From Candidatus Kryptoniota bacterium (GTDB lineage Bacteria; Bacteroidota; Ignavibacteria; Kryptoniales; JAKASW01), in assembly GCA_024641705.1 (NCBI GenBank), contig JAHECO010000016.1, positions 1 through 64,000 of the forward strand: a DNA stretch of 64,000 nt. Direction: 5' to 3'. This document shows positions 9,001 to 17,207 of this stretch, piece by piece (position 1 is the stretch's first letter; each line of letters opens with the position of its first letter). Made by a program: the position numbers and the translations under genes. The notes beneath the pieces were generated by a model. That model was given only the letters and a program-made list of their open reading frames with translations, did no database searches and was not told where the DNA came from.

Positions 9001-9447
9001 TTATTTGCTCCTTACCACAAGTTCGAGTACCTGGTCGTTGGAGAGGTTGGATTGCTCGAGAGAACTTTTTTCGATGTTCGTCAGCCTGCCCGCCATTTCC
9101 ACCGGGTTTACTTTCGGCTTGTGGAACAGTTGAAGAGATATCAGGAGAATTACAATGAGGGTGGCAAGACTGATGATTATATCCTCGAGCGCCAGGCGGA
9201 ATTCACCTGCAGGGGACTCCGACTTCTGATTTCTGAACCGCGTGATGATGCCGTAATTGAAACGCTCATCCAGCGGGACCATGAAAGAGTCGTTGATCAC
9301 GCCTCTGAGTGACAGCATCGACTCCAATTCGCTTCTACATGCGACGCACGTCGCGATGTGATGTTCGAATTCAGCTCGTGCATCGGTGGAGAGCTCGTCG
9401 TGCGCGTAGGAATCGACATAGACGGTGTAGCGGCAGCTATTTCCCAT
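9001..9447 (-). CDS. Zinc-binding anti-sigma factor (ZAS / zf-HC2 type)
   Basis: This membrane-anchored anti-sigma factor is predicted to hold the adjacent ECF sigma factor inactive. The N-terminal 40 residues contain the HX3CX2C signature (HIATCVAC). A single membrane helix lies at about residues 89-107 (DIIISLATLIVILLISLQLF), followed by a periplasmic tail of about 40 residues. The gene overlaps the sigma gene by 11 bp, the usual translationally coupled arrangement for such pairs. The tail is a plausible sensor, with the Spy-like product as a possible partner; that link is inference. Confidence 0.88.
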   Translation of the reverse strand: MGNSCRYTVYVDSYAHDELSTDARAEFEHHIATCVACRSELESMLSLRGVINDSFMVPLDERFNYGIITRFRNQKSESPAGEFRLALEDIIISLATLIVILLISLQLFHKPKVNPVEMAGRLTNIEKSSLEQSNLSNDQVLELVVRSK

Positions 9448-10081
9448 TTGACAGCCTCTCGGTTAATTTCTCACGAAGGACTTGTCTTGCCCGGAACACC
9501 CTCGTCTTGGCTGTCCCGATGCTTATCTTTAAAGACCTGGCTATTTCGTCGTAGCTCAGTTCATCTATCTCGCGCAGCGTAACGGCGACGCGAAGGATGG
9601 GGGGGAGCTTTCGCATTTCTTCTCTCACGATCCGGATCGTTTCTCCGGAGTCGAAAATGTTGACCGGGTCGCTGGAGGTGCCTGTCTGTACCTGTTCCTG
9701 TCCACCGTACTCATCGTTTCGACCGAACGCCTCTGTGAAATTGAATATGCGTTTTATCTGTTTCCGTCTTATTTCGTCCCGGCATAGATTGACCGTGATT
9801 CTTATGAGATAAGTGTAGAATGATGAATCTCTCCTGTAGCGTCTGATGGAATTGAAGGCTCTGATGAAAGCCTCGTGCGAGACCTCCTCGACGTAGTCTC
9901 TTCCCATGATCGAGTAGACTGTCGCCGCGACTTTTCCCTTATATAGGCCGATGATCTCTGAAAATGCGGATTCATCGCCCTGAAGAGCGCGGTCGATGAT
10001 TTCCTTTTCCCTGGTTCTTTTGTCATACACCTTCGATCCATTAGACGAGTCAGGGGTGCTGCGGTTCAGTTTATCCACCAT
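9437..10081 (-). CDS. ECF-type RNA polymerase sigma factor (RpoE-like)
   Basis: A 214-residue sigma-70 family protein lacking regions 1 and 3. Region 2 includes YVEEVSHEAFIRAFNSIRRYR and the region 2.4 stretch FYTYLIRITVNLCRDEIRR. Region 4.2 is the helix-turn-helix LSYDEIARSLKISIGTAKTR. The start is placed at the ATG at 10081; a longer in-frame extension reads back through the divergent ABC gene and is not protein-like. The gene leads the unit with its anti-sigma factor, a Spy-like protein and RND efflux genes, so this sigma factor probably controls its own operon as an envelope-stress or efflux response. An untranslated linker of about 30 residues rich in charge separates regions 2 and 4. 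Confidence 0.92.
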   Translation of the reverse strand: MVDKLNRSTPDSSNGSKVYDKRTREKEIIDRALQGDESAFSEIIGLYKGKVAATVYSIMGRDYVEEVSHEAFIRAFNSIRRYRRDSSFYTYLIRITVNLCRDEIRRKQIKRIFNFTEAFGRNDEYGGQEQVQTGTSSDPVNIFDSGETIRIVREEMRKLPPILRVAVTLREIDELSYDEIARSLKISIGTAKTRVFRARQVLREKLTERLSNGK

Positions 10082-10091
10082 AATATTTGTG

Positions 10092-10122
10092 TTGATAATT
10101 TTGCTGAACGCGAATAAATTTC
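10092..10122 (+). promoter_or_regulatory. Promoter of the ABC exporter locus
   Basis: TTG (10092-10094), 20 bases, TAAATTTC (10115-10122). The -7 box ends eight bases before the ATG, so the mRNA leader would be only a few bases. It faces away from the sigma-factor gene. Confidence 0.5.
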
Positions 10123-10130
10123 CAAACGTT

Positions 10131-11082
10131 ATGGGTCTAGAGATTAGAGGAGTTAGAAAGCTGTTCGGCTCAATAACAGCGGTCGACGGCATTACGTTCC
10201 AGATAGATGTGCCCAGTGTTGTCGGTTTCCTCGGTCCCAACGGGGCGGGGAAGACGACCACAATGAGAATCATCACCGGATTCCTCGGCGCGAGTGAAGG
10301 CGAGGTAAAGATCGACGGTCAGACGGTCGGTCAGGACAACGCATCTCTCCGGTCGAAGATCGGATACCTGCCGGAAAGCAACCCGCTGTACACAGAGCTG
10401 GAGGTACATGAGTTTCTGAAGTTCACCGCGGCGCTCTCCGGCCTCGACGCACAGCGAACCGGCGAGCGCCTGGATTTTGTCGTCGAGCGGTGCGGACTCA
10501 GAGAAGTCCTTTACGAACCGATCTACAGGCTCTCGAAGGGATACAAACAGCGGGTGGGACTGGCTCAGGCCCATTATCCACGATCCGGCAATACTGATAC
10601 TGGACGAGCCTACTTCCGGCCTCGACCCGAACCAGGTTATCGGGATCAGGGAACTCATATCAGAACTTGCCCGTGAGAAATTTGTTGTCCTCTCGACTCA
10701 CATCCTCTCAGAAGTTCAGGCCCTGTGCGACAGAGTGTTGATCATCAACAGGGGCAAGCTGGTTCTCGACGCAACCGCCGATGAACTCAGGCACAGCGGA
10801 ACAGGGGCTCTTTCCATCATAGTGAAAACGAACACCGAGGCCGGCAGAGTCGCAGGGATTTTCGAAGAAGCGCTCGGGGCGCAGCGATGTACCGCCAGCA
10901 GAAACGGCGACACGATTACCTTGGAGCTGTCGGTCAAAGATGCCCAGGAAGTCCGCGAGAAGGTGTTCGATGTCTGCGTGGCTAATAATTTCAAGATGCT
11001 CGGGCTGGCGAATTCCGGGTCGGACCTTGAGAACATATTCAGAGAATTAACCATTGGTACAGATGAAACAGGACAGCACTAA
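10131..11082 (+). pseudogene. ABC transporter ATPase (GldA/CcmA-like), frameshifted
   Basis: The ATPase of an ABC-2 exporter. Walker A (GPNGAGKTTTMR), the Q-loop region (GYLPESNPLYTELEV) and the LSKGYKQRVGLAQA signature are in one frame. Walker B (ILILDEPTSGLDPNQ), the H-loop (LSTHILSEV) and the C-terminal domain continue in the next frame. The break is at about 10572-10575: GCC-CATT-ATC-CAC reads normally as A-L-I-H if one base is removed. The start is at 10131, since the in-frame upstream extension is the antisense of the sigma gene. All other parts are intact and the downstream genes overlap normally. A one-base assembly error is therefore as likely as real inactivation. Confidence 0.85.
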
Positions 11083-11785
11083 CAGCATGTGGGCCCTCCT
11101 GAAGAAGGAGATACTCATCTCTTTGAAGACCCCGTCGGCATATGTCGTGATCATAGTTTTCCTTCTGATTTCCGGATACATGTTTGCGGACAGCTTATTC
11201 CTTTCCAGCGTCGCCACTCTGCGACCGTTCTTCACGTTAACGAGCATTCTGTTCCTATTCTTTATTCCCGCCCTGACTATGAGGTCTTTCTCCGAAGAAC
11301 TGAGGAGCGGGACGCTGGAAGTCCTCGTGACTCACCCCATAAGCAGGGGCAAGCTTGTCACGGCAAAGCTGCTTTCGAGTTATCTGATTGTCGTGGCGTC
11401 TCTTGTTCCGACATTGTTCTACCTTCTGGTAGTCGGAAGCATTGGTAACATAGATCCGGGGACCGCCATTGCAGGCTACCTCGGGCTGCTGTTTCTGGCC
11501 GCAGGGTATGTCTCCGCAGGCGTGTTCGCATCGAGCCTCACCCAGAATCAGGTCGTCGCCTTCATTATCACCTTGTTCGTCCTGTTCCTGTTCTTCATCC
11601 TGGACAAAGTCACGGCGCTGACAACCGGTTCGCTCGCCTACATCCTCCAGTACGCGAGTTCCGATTTCCATCTCTCGAACTTCTACAAAGGAGCCGTTGA
11701 CCTGCGTGATGTCGTTTATTTCTGTGGAGTTACGGTTTTCTTTTCCGGCATGACTTCAAAGTGGCTGGAGCTGAAGTTCAAATGA
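11063..11785 (+). CDS. ABC-2 type permease (GldF-like)
   Basis: An inner-membrane subunit of about 240 residues with six hydrophobic segments, partner of the adjacent ATPase. The MRSFSEELRSGTLEVLVTHPI block between helices 2 and 3 is the characteristic coupling region of GldF/NosY-type permeases. The ATG at 11063 lies within the last codons of the ATPase gene. A TTG at 11054 would add three residues. The stop overlaps the next start by four bases (ATGA), which implies coupled translation. The substrate is unknown. The GldA-GldF-GldG order resembles the gliding-associated ABC locus of Bacteroidota, but homologues occur widely in non-gliding bacteria. Confidence 0.9.
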   Translation: MKQDSTNSMWALLKKEILISLKTPSAYVVIIVFLLISGYMFADSLFLSSVATLRPFFTLTSILFLFFIPALTMRSFSEELRSGTLEVLVTHPISRGKLVTAKLLSSYLIVVASLVPTLFYLLVVGSIGNIDPGTAIAGYLGLLFLAAGYVSAGVFASSLTQNQVVAFIITLFVLFLFFILDKVTALTTGSLAYILQYASSDFHLSNFYKGAVDLRDVVYFCGVTVFFSGMTSKWLELKFK

Positions 11786-13356
11786 AAAAGCAATTGCGAG
11801 ACGCAATCGTACAAGGGATTCTCCTCTTCGTTGTAATCGTACTCGCCAACCTGGTCGTAAGCGGTTGGTTCTTCAGAATTGATCTCACCCGCGACAGGGT
11901 GAACACGTTGTCTCCCGCGACGGGAGAGCTGCTGAAAGATCTGAAGGACCACATGATCGTTCGCGTGTACTTCAATTCGGATCTTCCTTCCCCCTACAAC
12001 AGCAACCGCACGGCACTGATAGATATGCTGCAGGAATTCCGGAGCCTGTCGGACGGCAAGCTGGAGTACGACATAATAGATCCGGAGACCGATGCGCAGG
12101 TAGAGAGGGGAACCTCCCAGGGCATACCTCAGGTACAGGTGCAGGTGATCAACAACGACAAGCTGGAAGTCAAGCGTGCCATGATGGGGCTTGTGATTGA
12201 ATACCGGGCAAGAAAGCAGGTCATCCCCGTCATCGAAAACCTCTCCAACTTCGAATATGAGATGGCATCGCGAATGGATCGCCTGATTAATCCCCATAAG
12301 AAGACAATCGCAATCGCTCAGGGGAACGGCGAGCCGTCGTTCGAAGATATCCAGAGAGCCGAACAGGCCCTGTCGCGAAGGTACGAGGTGATCACGGTAG
12401 ATTTCTCGAAACCCGTTCCCGATTCCGTTTCAGCGCTCCTCGTCATACAGCCGAAGACCGCTTTCGCCGACTCGCAGCTCTATAACCTGGACCAGTACAT
12501 GATGCGTCGGGGAAGGGCGGCTTTCCTTACCAGTATGGTAAGCGCTTCAATGCAAAGCCAATTTGCGACCGATCTGTCCCTTAATCTCTCCGGGCTGTTC
12601 CACAGCTACGGGTTCAGTATAAAGAAGAATCTTGTCCGCGATGCGGTGTGCGCGTCGGTGTCCGTCATGCAGCGCGAAGCCGGCATGACGATTCAGACCG
12701 AGATTCCCAACCCCTACATCCCGATCGTCGGCAACCTCGGCAAATCATTCATAGTCACTCAAAACCTGCACCAGATCGTCGTGCCGTTTCCAAGCGAGGT
12801 TGACACGTCCTACGCAGATGAACTCCATCTGCGGGTAATCCCTTTCGCGACTTCAAGCGAGCGAAGCGGGGTGCAGACGAGGGTCTACAACCTCGATCCG
12901 ACTGCACAATTCACGAGGGCGATGTTCGACGACCACTACCTGCTCCTTGGAGCGGCTATCTCGGGTGCGATCCATTCCTCTATCCCCGATACCGCCCGCT
13001 ACGCGAAAGCCGACGGTGCGCGGAAAAACGAAGGCCGGGAACGAGTGGTGGTTATGGGTAACGGCGATTTCATGCAGGATGCGTTTCTGAGCAACCCTGA
13101 GAACCTATCGATTTTCCTGAACATCGCCGACTATTTGACCGACGATCTCGGTCTCGTCTCCATACGGTCGAAGACGTTTCTCCCTCCTCCTCTTGAGCCG
13201 GTTTCGGAGACGACGAGGGTGGTTACCAAGGACCTCATTGCGGCATTTCCTCCGCTGCTTGTGCTGGCAATCGGTCTTCTGTACTGGCGGAAAACAGTCA
13301 GGCGCCGGAAAAACTACCGAAGTTCACTTGCACCGAGAGAAAACGAGACAATATGA
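11782..13356 (+). CDS. GldG-like ABC exporter accessory protein
   Basis: A 524-residue protein of the family found beside ABC-2 permeases (GldG / uncharacterised ABC-type transport auxiliary component). One N-terminal helix (about residues 12-33) is followed by a large soluble periplasmic region beginning RIDLTRDRVNTLSPATGELL, the conserved opening of this family. A C-terminal helix near residues 490-510 precedes a basic tail. The start is the ATG overlapping the permease stop; an in-frame GTG at 11761 would add seven residues inside the permease gene. The gene is coupled to the next one by another ATGA overlap, so ATPase, permease, GldG and DUF4340 form one unit. Confidence 0.88.
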   Translation: MKKQLRDAIVQGILLFVVIVLANLVVSGWFFRIDLTRDRVNTLSPATGELLKDLKDHMIVRVYFNSDLPSPYNSNRTALIDMLQEFRSLSDGKLEYDIIDPETDAQVERGTSQGIPQVQVQVINNDKLEVKRAMMGLVIEYRARKQVIPVIENLSNFEYEMASRMDRLINPHKKTIAIAQGNGEPSFEDIQRAEQALSRRYEVITVDFSKPVPDSVSALLVIQPKTAFADSQLYNLDQYMMRRGRAAFLTSMVSASMQSQFATDLSLNLSGLFHSYGFSIKKNLVRDAVCASVSVMQREAGMTIQTEIPNPYIPIVGNLGKSFIVTQNLHQIVVPFPSEVDTSYADELHLRVIPFATSSERSGVQTRVYNLDPTAQFTRAMFDDHYLLLGAAISGAIHSSIPDTARYAKADGARKNEGRERVVVMGNGDFMQDAFLSNPENLSIFLNIADYLTDDLGLVSIRSKTFLPPPLEPVSETTRVVTKDLIAAFPPLLVLAIGLLYWRKTVRRRKNYRSSLAPRENETI

Positions 13357-14276
13357 GCAAGACAACGCAACTACTCATCGCAGTCCTCGCAATACTGGGA
13401 GGGATATACCTCGTAGAGCGACTGACGTCAAAGACGTCAACGACTGAAACTGTCAGTCCTTTTGCCGGGTTAGACACGTCGAGCATCAATCGCGTCCAAG
13501 TGAATTTTGGCGGGGAAATAGTAATCGAGAGATCAGGCGACCGATGGATGATAACATCTCCCTTGGACTTCCCGGCCGCCCCCGGCCAGATCAGCATGCT
13601 GCTTGCAAGAATAGCGTCAGATCCGTCCGCATCCGTCGTGGCGGACAATCTCACCGACAGCTCAGCCTACGGGCTCGGTGGTGAAGCGGGTTTCGCCAGT
13701 TTCAGCGACGCCGACGGCAGAAAGATTGCCATGAGGATCGGCAACCTGACACCCGACTTCAACGGTTGCTACATTGAGCTTATGGGGGAGAAGAAAATAC
13801 TTCAATTGTCCACAAACATCCGGATGCTTGTCGCTCAGTCGCTGACCAACTGGCGTGACAAGAGGATGTTCCGGTTCAACCTGTCGGAGATAGAATCCGT
13901 GGATTTCGCGCTCGGAGATACCCTTTATCACTTCATCCCATCGGACTCGGTGTGGGAAGTAAACGGTACGGACGTTCCTGCAACGAACGCGCGTGATATA
14001 GTCGAGTCGCTCTTGGGCTCGACAGCATTGGGATTCATCGACAGCAGCGTGTCGCCATCCACCGTAATACTTGATTATGGGGTTACGCTCACGAACCGGG
14101 AGCACCTTACGGGGCAGATATTCAAGTCGGCTGGGTCCGAAGTCGCGTTCGGTCAGCTCTGCCTGTCGAACTCAGCCGACAATCAGGTCTACACAGTCAG
14201 TTCCACTCTCCCCGCCGGCATCCTTCGGGGGCTCAGGGAACTCCAGAAAAACTACCTTACTAAAGTGAGTTCGTAG
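13353..14276 (+). CDS. DUF4340 domain-containing protein
   Basis: A 307-residue protein with an N-terminal signal-anchor (residues 5-22) and a repetitive beta-rich periplasmic region. DUF4340 proteins are regularly encoded right after GldG-like proteins in ABC exporter loci and may form a periplasmic complex with them; the biochemical role is unknown. The start overlaps the GldG-like stop by four bases. The last 25 bases overlap, tail to tail, the end of the convergent DUF6263 gene. Typical family features visible are a W-x-I-TSPLDFPA segment and a later LTNWRDKRMFRF segment. Confidence 0.85.
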   Translation: MSKTTQLLIAVLAILGGIYLVERLTSKTSTTETVSPFAGLDTSSINRVQVNFGGEIVIERSGDRWMITSPLDFPAAPGQISMLLARIASDPSASVVADNLTDSSAYGLGGEAGFASFSDADGRKIAMRIGNLTPDFNGCYIELMGEKKILQLSTNIRMLVAQSLTNWRDKRMFRFNLSEIESVDFALGDTLYHFIPSDSVWEVNGTDVPATNARDIVESLLGSTALGFIDSSVSPSTVILDYGVTLTNREHLTGQIFKSAGSEVAFGQLCLSNSADNQVYTVSSTLPAGILRGLRELQKNYLTKVSS

Positions 14277-15073
14277 TCGGTCTTCTGGTTCATCGGGATC
14301 GTCATCTTCTGCTGCCCCGAGGAAGCCATCATCAGATCCTGAACTGAAGACCCGCTGATCCTGACCACCTTCCCGCTCTTGTAGTCAAACATCGCCGTCC
14401 CGGATATATTTCCGGTGCCGGTGATTCCGAACTCGACGCCCTGGTAAGCCGTAGCTCCTTTAAGAGTCACCTTTCCGGAAAAATGGATCTTGACGCACGG
14501 GATGCCGTCCAAGGTTTCCTCACTGAGGAGTCTATAGTTCGAGTTGGTATTCACGACGATTGAGCCTTCACCGCCGCCCGTTGCCACGGTGTCGGTCTTG
14601 TCCTGCTTCCATTCCGAGCCGACCTTGACTTGCTTGGCGGGCAATCTGAAAAAGAGGCTGCCGAAATCCTTCATCTGGCCGGCCGGCGTTTTGGCAAACG
14701 CGGTATCCAGCCAGGCTGAAGATATCTCCTCGCCATTCGGATGTATCCTTGCCTGCTTTACCTTTCCAACCGCAGGGGAAGATGTCCTGTTAGTATCGCC
14801 GTTAGGCATGAGCGCCATGTTGCTGCTGGAATCGATCGTGATATTATAAACAAGCTCGTTCCCGGATCTCGTGCTGGTCATGGAAATCATCTGATCCGAG
14901 CTCACCGTCACTTTGGCCTGCTGACCCATCATTGATTCCGTAGTCAGCAAATTTGTGTGAGCTTTGTAGTGCAGTGCGGACGGACCGGTCGCCTTGTACT
15001 CCAGCTTATACTGGGCAAATGCACCGGCATTCAGTAGTAGGGCAGTAACTAGAATTGCCGCTATGTTTTTCAA
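14252..15073 (-). CDS. DUF6263 family secreted protein
   Basis: A 273-residue protein with a clear signal peptide (MKNIAAILVTALLLNAGAFA, cleavage probably before QYKLEY) and a beta-rich mature part, matching the DUF6263 pattern of Bacteroidota-group secreted proteins. The function is unknown. The start is a TTG at 15073, chosen because GGAGG lies four bases upstream and the signal peptide begins there. It sits about 33 bases after the stop of the membrane Fe-S protein gene on the same strand. Its 3' end overlaps the DUF4340 gene on the other strand by 25 bp. Confidence 0.75.
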   Translation of the reverse strand: MKNIAAILVTALLLNAGAFAQYKLEYKATGPSALHYKAHTNLLTTESMMGQQAKVTVSSDQMISMTSTRSGNELVYNITIDSSSNMALMPNGDTNRTSSPAVGKVKQARIHPNGEEISSAWLDTAFAKTPAGQMKDFGSLFFRLPAKQVKVGSEWKQDKTDTVATGGGEGSIVVNTNSNYRLLSEETLDGIPCVKIHFSGKVTLKGATAYQGVEFGITGTGNISGTAMFDYKSGKVVRISGSSVQDLMMASSGQQKMTIPMNQKTDYELTLVR

Positions 15074-15106
15074 TTTACCTCCATTTTTGTTTTTATGTTC
15101 TAGATT

Positions 15107-17125
15107 CTAGACCGCTGAAGTGTCAAGCTTGGCGCCGTTCAAGGCTTCGAGGATAAGCTCCGCCACGTCTTTGACTTCGACGGACTCGGCCTCCTTTGCC
15201 TTCAAACCGTCAGTAAGCATTGTCATGCAAAAGGGACACGCCGATGCGATGACGTCGGGATCGGTGGAGAGAGCTTCCTCGGTGCGCTCAATGTTGACGC
15301 GCTTTCCAGTCTTTTCCTCCATCCACATCCTTGCTCCGCCGGCGCCGCAACAAAATCCCCTGTCTTTCGAGCGCTTCATTTCGACCAACTCGGTTCCTTC
15401 CATGCTCCCCAATACCTGTCTCGGGTCATCGTAGATGCCGTTGTAACGGCCTATGTAACAGGAGTCGTGATACGTGATGCGGGATTTCTGGGAGTCCGTG
15501 AGCTTCAACCTGCCGGTTTCAATGAGTTCGCGAATAAACTGTGTGTGATGGACGACTTCATACGTCCCGCCGAAATCCGGGTATTCGTTTTTCAGCGTGT
15601 TGAAACAATGAGGGCAGGTAGCAACAATCTTCTTGACGTTATGTTTCTTCAACGTCTCGATGTTCTCCTTGATGAGGGTTTGAGCAAGATACTCGTTACC
15701 GCTGCGGCGGGCAGGATCGCCCGAGCACTTTTCCTCGTTACCGAGAATGGCAAACCTGACGTTTGCAAGTTTCATCAGCCCGGCAAATGCGCGTGCTACT
15801 TTCTGATATCTGATGTCGAAACTCCCGGCGCAACCCACCCAGTAGAGTATATCGAAATCGTCGTTGATGTTCGAAGCTATTGGAATATCGAATCCCTCGG
15901 TCCATTTGGCACGGTCTCTCCAGTTGAAAGCCCATACTGTGTAGTTGTTTTCGAGATTGCGGTACGCCGCTGCGAGCTCGGGAGGGAAACGCGACTCGTT
16001 GAGCACAAGGTATCTTCTCATCTCCACTATGGCGTCCACATGTTCTATCGTGACCGGGCATTCCTCCATGCAAGCACGGCATGTCGTGCACGACCACAAC
16101 TCCTCTTCGGATATGAAACCGTCTACCAGCGGTTTCCCGGCGTCGTCCATTTTCACCAGCAACGACGGTGCTCTATCCATCGTGCGATGCCTGATGTCGG
16201 TTATGATCTTCCGCGGCGAAAGCGGCTTGCCGGTGATATTGGCAGGACAGACCGAATCGCACCTGCCGCATTCCGTGCAAGTGTAGCCGTCCAGGAGCTG
16301 CTTCCAAGTCAGGTCTTCGATATCGCCGGCTCCGAACTTTGTGATATCCTCCGCCTCAAGGCTCAGGGGGCGCAACTCACCTTTCGGCCCAAGCTTGGAA
16401 AAGTAGACGTTGAACGCCGAAGAGCCGATGTGGAGATGCTTCGAGTAGGGGAGATAGTTCAGAAAGCCGAGGACGAGCCCGACATGGGCCCACCAGAATA
16501 TCTGGTAGGCGACGTCCTTCGAACCGGGGGAAGAATCCGCGAAAAATGAAGCTATGAAGGCTGAGAAAAACCTTGCTCCCGCATCGAGTGTGTCGCCGCG
16601 TGCCGGGGATTTCTCGAGCGAGATATGGAGTGCATTCTGCAGGAACATCGACACCATGATCAGGAGTATGAGCACCAATATCAGGTTAGCGTCGAATCTG
16701 GAGTGACTCGTCGACTGGAGGCGTTTAATGTGGGCTATGTTTCTCCTGTAGAGTGCCAGAAAAACCGAGAGGATGACCAGTAGACCCACGAGGTCTTGCA
16801 TAAATACAAGGGGTCCGTAGAGCACACCGAGAAACGAGAACGACAGATTCTCGCCGATCCCCTGTAGGAAAGTCTCCAAGATCGCCGTCAGGAGAATCAC
16901 GAAGCCCCAGAAAATGAAGAAGTGCATCCAGCCGGCGATTGGCTCCCTCAGGAGTTTCTTCTGCCCAAAGACCAGCGAGAGTACGTTTTTCATGCGAGAC
17001 CCGGCATTTCCACCCCTGCTCTCGCTCTTGCCGACCCTTAGGTATCCCACCAATCTCTTAACATTGAAACCGAAAAAGCCAAAAGCCAACAAAAGAATGG
17101 AGAGGAAGATAATAGTTCTCATCAT
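15107..17125 (-). CDS. Membrane-bound HdrD-like Fe-S oxidoreductase
   Basis: A redox protein of about 672 residues that fuses a NarI-like cytochrome b membrane domain (residues 1-230, with histidines in WMHFF and WWAHVGL) to a ferredoxin domain. The two 4Fe-4S motifs are CTECGRCDSVCP (about 284-295) and CTTCRACMEECP (about 347-358). They are followed by two cysteine-rich CCG domains, the second ending CCGAGGARMW. This architecture matches the DUF224-type membrane oxidoreductases proposed to pass electrons from electron-transfer flavoprotein to menaquinone in beta-oxidation. No etfAB or acyl-CoA dehydrogenase is adjacent, so the donor is open. ATG starts at 17125 and 17122 are both possible; a GTG at 17128 is less likely. 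Confidence 0.9.
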   Translation of the reverse strand: MMRTIIFLSILLLAFGFFGFNVKRLVGYLRVGKSESRGGNAGSRMKNVLSLVFGQKKLLREPIAGWMHFFIFWGFVILLTAILETFLQGIGENLSFSFLGVLYGPLVFMQDLVGLLVILSVFLALYRRNIAHIKRLQSTSHSRFDANLILVLILLIMVSMFLQNALHISLEKSPARGDTLDAGARFFSAFIASFFADSSPGSKDVAYQIFWWAHVGLVLGFLNYLPYSKHLHIGSSAFNVYFSKLGPKGELRPLSLEAEDITKFGAGDIEDLTWKQLLDGYTCTECGRCDSVCPANITGKPLSPRKIITDIRHRTMDRAPSLLVKMDDAGKPLVDGFISEEELWSCTTCRACMEECPVTIEHVDAIVEMRRYLVLNESRFPPELAAAYRNLENNYTVWAFNWRDRAKWTEGFDIPIASNINDDFDILYWVGCAGSFDIRYQKVARAFAGLMKLANVRFAILGNEEKCSGDPARRSGNEYLAQTLIKENIETLKKHNVKKIVATCPHCFNTLKNEYPDFGGTYEVVHHTQFIRELIETGRLKLTDSQKSRITYHDSCYIGRYNGIYDDPRQVLGSMEGTELVEMKRSKDRGFCCGAGGARMWMEEKTGKRVNIERTEEALSTDPDVIASACPFCMTMLTDGLKAKEAESVEVKDVAELILEALNGAKLDTSAV

Positions 17126-17141
17126 CACGACCTGATTTTCA

Positions 17142-17172
17142 TGAATATATCCTTGCGGGCAGATACAATCAA
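17142..17172 (-). promoter_or_regulatory. Promoter of the HdrD-like gene
   Basis: TTG (17172-17170), 20 bases, TATATTCA (17149-17142) on the minus strand. Its -33 box is the left half of CAATTG, the right half of which serves the divergent SDR promoter. Confidence 0.5.
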
Positions 17173-17203
17173 TTGAAGTGTTTTCGATGGGAGGTTATCT
17201 TTA
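17173..17203 (+). promoter_or_regulatory. Promoter of the SDR gene
   Basis: TTG (17173-17175), 20 bases, TATCTTTA (17196-17203). The box ends four bases before the SDR ATG, so transcription should begin at or very near the start codon. Confidence 0.55.
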
Positions 17204-17207
17204 AGGC

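Noticed and set aside
15467-16549. 360-codon open frame on the plus strand within the HdrD-like gene
   Set aside because: Antisense shadow of a protein with clear Fe-S motifs. Long antisense frames are common in this codon usage.
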